Assembly (NCBI GenBank): GCA_964607765.1
Contig: CAZSNT010000042.1
Span: forward strand, 1-60,876
Source of the DNA: CAZSNT01 sp964607765
GTDB taxonomy: Bacteria > Verrucomicrobiota > Lentisphaeria > Oligosphaerales > JABHEG01
DNA length: 60,876 nt
Reading direction: 5' to 3'
The position numbers and the translations under genes were made by a program. The notes beneath the pieces are model-generated. The model had not been told where the DNA came from, made no database searches, and was given only the letters and a program-made list of their open reading frames with translations. Below are positions 59,555 to 60,876 of this stretch, piece after piece (the first letter of the stretch is position 1; every line of letters begins with the position of its first letter).

Positions 59555-59606
59555 CACACACAGACAGCACGGAGCCACCAGGCAATCTCAGGGAGCCGCA
59601 ACGGTT

Positions 59607-60338
59607 TTGACGGACAACGGACACAGGCCTTTCGATGCGGACGTGGAAGCCAAAGGCGGATACGCTTACACCGACCCCGTGCGGCGGAGCGCCGCGTGTG
59701 CCAACGAGCGCTTCACGCGCGTCATCATTGACTCGCTGGACCTGAACGGGAAGCAGGTGGTTGATGTGGGCTGCGGCGACGGCACGTACACCGCGGAGCT
59801 CTGCAATGGAACGGGCGTCGCCCAGTTGCTCGGGATCGATCCGGCCCGGAAGGCAGTCCGGAGGGCACGCGAGCGGTACGAAGAGACGTTCCCGGAACTC
59901 CACTTCCGGTGCGGCTATGCCGCGGACCTGATCGCGGAGGGGCGGCGGTTTGACGTGGCCATCTACCGCGGCGTCATCCATCACGTGGGTTCGCCCGCCG
60001 AGGAAATCAGCACGGCCATGCAGCTGGCGGACACCGTGTTCTTCCTGGAGCCGAACGGCTGGAACCCGGTCTTGAAGGCCATCGAGCGTTTCTCGGCTTA
60101 CCACAGGGAACACGGGGAGCGATCGTTCCTCCTGCAACGTTACGCGGAATGGATAGAGGATGCTGGCGGCGCCGTGAAACGCGCTTTCTTCTTCGGGCTG
60201 GTCCCCATGTTCTGCCCCGACTGGATGATGCGAGTCGGGGTCGCTCTCGAACCCCTTGTGGAACGGATCCCCGTGCTCCGCAGAATCGGCTGCGGACAGA
60301 TTGGGATACTGGCTTCAGGGAAGTGCTCATGTCTCTAG
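59607..60338 (+). CDS. class I SAM-dependent methyltransferase
   Basis: This 243-residue protein has QVVDVGCGDGTYTAELCNGT (about residues 49-68), GIDPARKAVRRARERYE and FDVAIYRGVIHHVGSPAEEI. The C-terminal part is basic and hydrophobic (GLVPMFCPDWMMRVGVALEP). The start is a TTG at 59607 with GGGAG about ten bases upstream; a GTG at 59641 is out of frame, so the TTG is the best choice but not certain. Ten bases overlap the final gene of the window. Confidence 0.75.
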   Translation: MTDNGHRPFDADVEAKGGYAYTDPVRRSAACANERFTRVIIDSLDLNGKQVVDVGCGDGTYTAELCNGTGVAQLLGIDPARKAVRRARERYEETFPELHFRCGYAADLIAEGRRFDVAIYRGVIHHVGSPAEEISTAMQLADTVFFLEPNGWNPVLKAIERFSAYHREHGERSFLLQRYAEWIEDAGGAVKRAFFFGLVPMFCPDWMMRVGVALEPLVERIPVLRRIGCGQIGILASGKCSCL

Positions 60339-60874
60339 CTGAATCACCAGGCGAGAAGAGAGCGCCTCACGTCCCTCTCCTATCACAGACCCGTCTGCCG
60401 CGGCTCTGGCGGACATTCCAGTTCTGGTGCGGAGGAAGTGTCGACAAGCGGAAGCTGTGCTTCTCTCTGTACGAAGGGCAGAAGAGAATACTCGAAGTAG
60501 GCTGTTCGGTCGGCAACATTGCCGCAGCCATGCGCCGCGTTCCCGAGATATCATACACGGGCGTTGACATTGACAAAGTGGCGATTGATGTAGCGCGTAG
60601 GGCGTTCCGGGGGCAGCCCAACTTCGAGTTCCGCTGCGCAGACCTGTGCAGCGAACGCATGGCCATCGGCGTGTTCGACTATGTGCTGGTCGCAGGCGTG
60701 CTTCATCATATTCCTGATGAAGGCTGCATGGACCTTCTCGCCGCGTGCCACGATGTGATGGCCAGTCGGGCCAGCAGGCTGGTCGTGGTTGAGCCGTTGT
60801 CGCCCGAGCAGGACGACCCCTGGCTAGACCCCGTCCTGAAAGGTCTTATGGCTGACAGAATAAAGCTCTTATAG
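60329..60874 (+). CDS. class I SAM-dependent methyltransferase
   Basis: This 181-residue protein has RILEVGCSVGNIAAAMRRVP (motif I, about residues 48-67), GVDIDKVAIDVARRAF and FDYVLVAGVLHHIPDEGCMD. VVVEPLSPEQD forms the later strand. A TAG at 60872-60874 ends it two bases before the window edge. It is shorter than most relatives, which usually run 40-60 residues more, so the frame may be cut by a frameshift or continue after the edge. ATG 60329 overlaps the upstream methyltransferase. Confidence 0.7.
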   Translation: MSLAESPGEKRAPHVPLLSQTRLPRLWRTFQFWCGGSVDKRKLCFSLYEGQKRILEVGCSVGNIAAAMRRVPEISYTGVDIDKVAIDVARRAFRGQPNFEFRCADLCSERMAIGVFDYVLVAGVLHHIPDEGCMDLLAACHDVMASRASRLVVVEPLSPEQDDPWLDPVLKGLMADRIKLL

Positions 60875-60876
60875 GA

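Noticed and set aside
57977..59578. 533-codon minus-strand open frame
   Set aside because: It is antisense to the transketolase C-subunit and GT2 genes; a typical GC-rich shadow.

Overview
The window is bacterial, high-GC, and codes almost entirely on the plus strand. It is dominated by a surface-glycan (O-antigen, capsule or glycoprotein-sugar) biosynthesis locus of about 53 kb. A GbsR/MarR-type regulator stands near its left end behind a TTGACA promoter and a palindromic operator. The intergenic DNA is full of short GC-rich repeats (CGCAGAT, TGAACACTGAACAC and ACCACGGAGGC families) tied to GxxExxY genes. This style is familiar from the PVC group (Verrucomicrobia, Planctomycetes, Lentisphaerae), but the taxonomic guess is inference. 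No rRNA, tRNA or CRISPR array was seen.

Layout. 1-2.3 kb: an AT-rich NeuD-type acetyltransferase gene (minus strand), an IS91-family transposase remnant joined to the 3' end of a LamG-domain gene, and the regulator promoter. 2.3-7.26 kb: the regulator, then an array of small same-strand genes (DUF4160/DUF2442, Uma2, GxxExxY, MNT/HepT-like, a 63-residue ORF with a nucleotidyltransferase). They are separated by homologous repeat modules ending in inverted CGCAGAT arms. Some modules carry an intact GxxExxY gene, some a deleted one, and some only non-coding filler. 7.28-26.4 kb: nonulosonic acid genes. A complete pseudaminic-acid-type route can be read (PseB, PseC, an acetyltransferase, PseG, PseI, PseF). 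Between pseB and pseC lies a second NeuB-family cassette with an SpsF-like nucleotidyltransferase, a Gfo/Idh oxidoreductase, a DegT aminotransferase, an epimerase and two formyltransferases.

26.9-38.6 kb: a radical SAM/SPASM protein, several glycosyltransferases, an asparagine-synthetase-like protein lacking the glutaminase cysteine, an ABC exporter (probable lipid-linked oligosaccharide flippase) and an FkbM methyltransferase. 39-52 kb: methyltransferases, GT4 glycosyltransferases, an ArnT/PMT-like membrane protein, an aminotransferase/acetyltransferase pair for an amino-sugar, an FAD oxidoreductase, and a 970-residue reading frame joining a Wzy-like polymerase to a glycosyltransferase through a repeat-derived linker. 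52.1-52.9 kb: a second GxxExxY gene (minus strand) nested in three sets of inverted repeats. 53-60.9 kb: AsnB, an epimerase, a split transketolase pair, a GT2 with membrane helices, and methyltransferases.

Together the genes would make nucleotide-activated rare sugars (nonulosonates, N-acylated or formylated amino-sugars), assemble them on a lipid carrier, flip and polymerise them, and decorate the product by methylation, formylation and amidation. The most unusual aspects are the cassette-like array at 2.8-7.3 kb, the two GxxExxY loci each framed by its own inverted repeats, and the repeats lying at gene-block boundaries throughout the locus, in two places touching or supplying stop codons.
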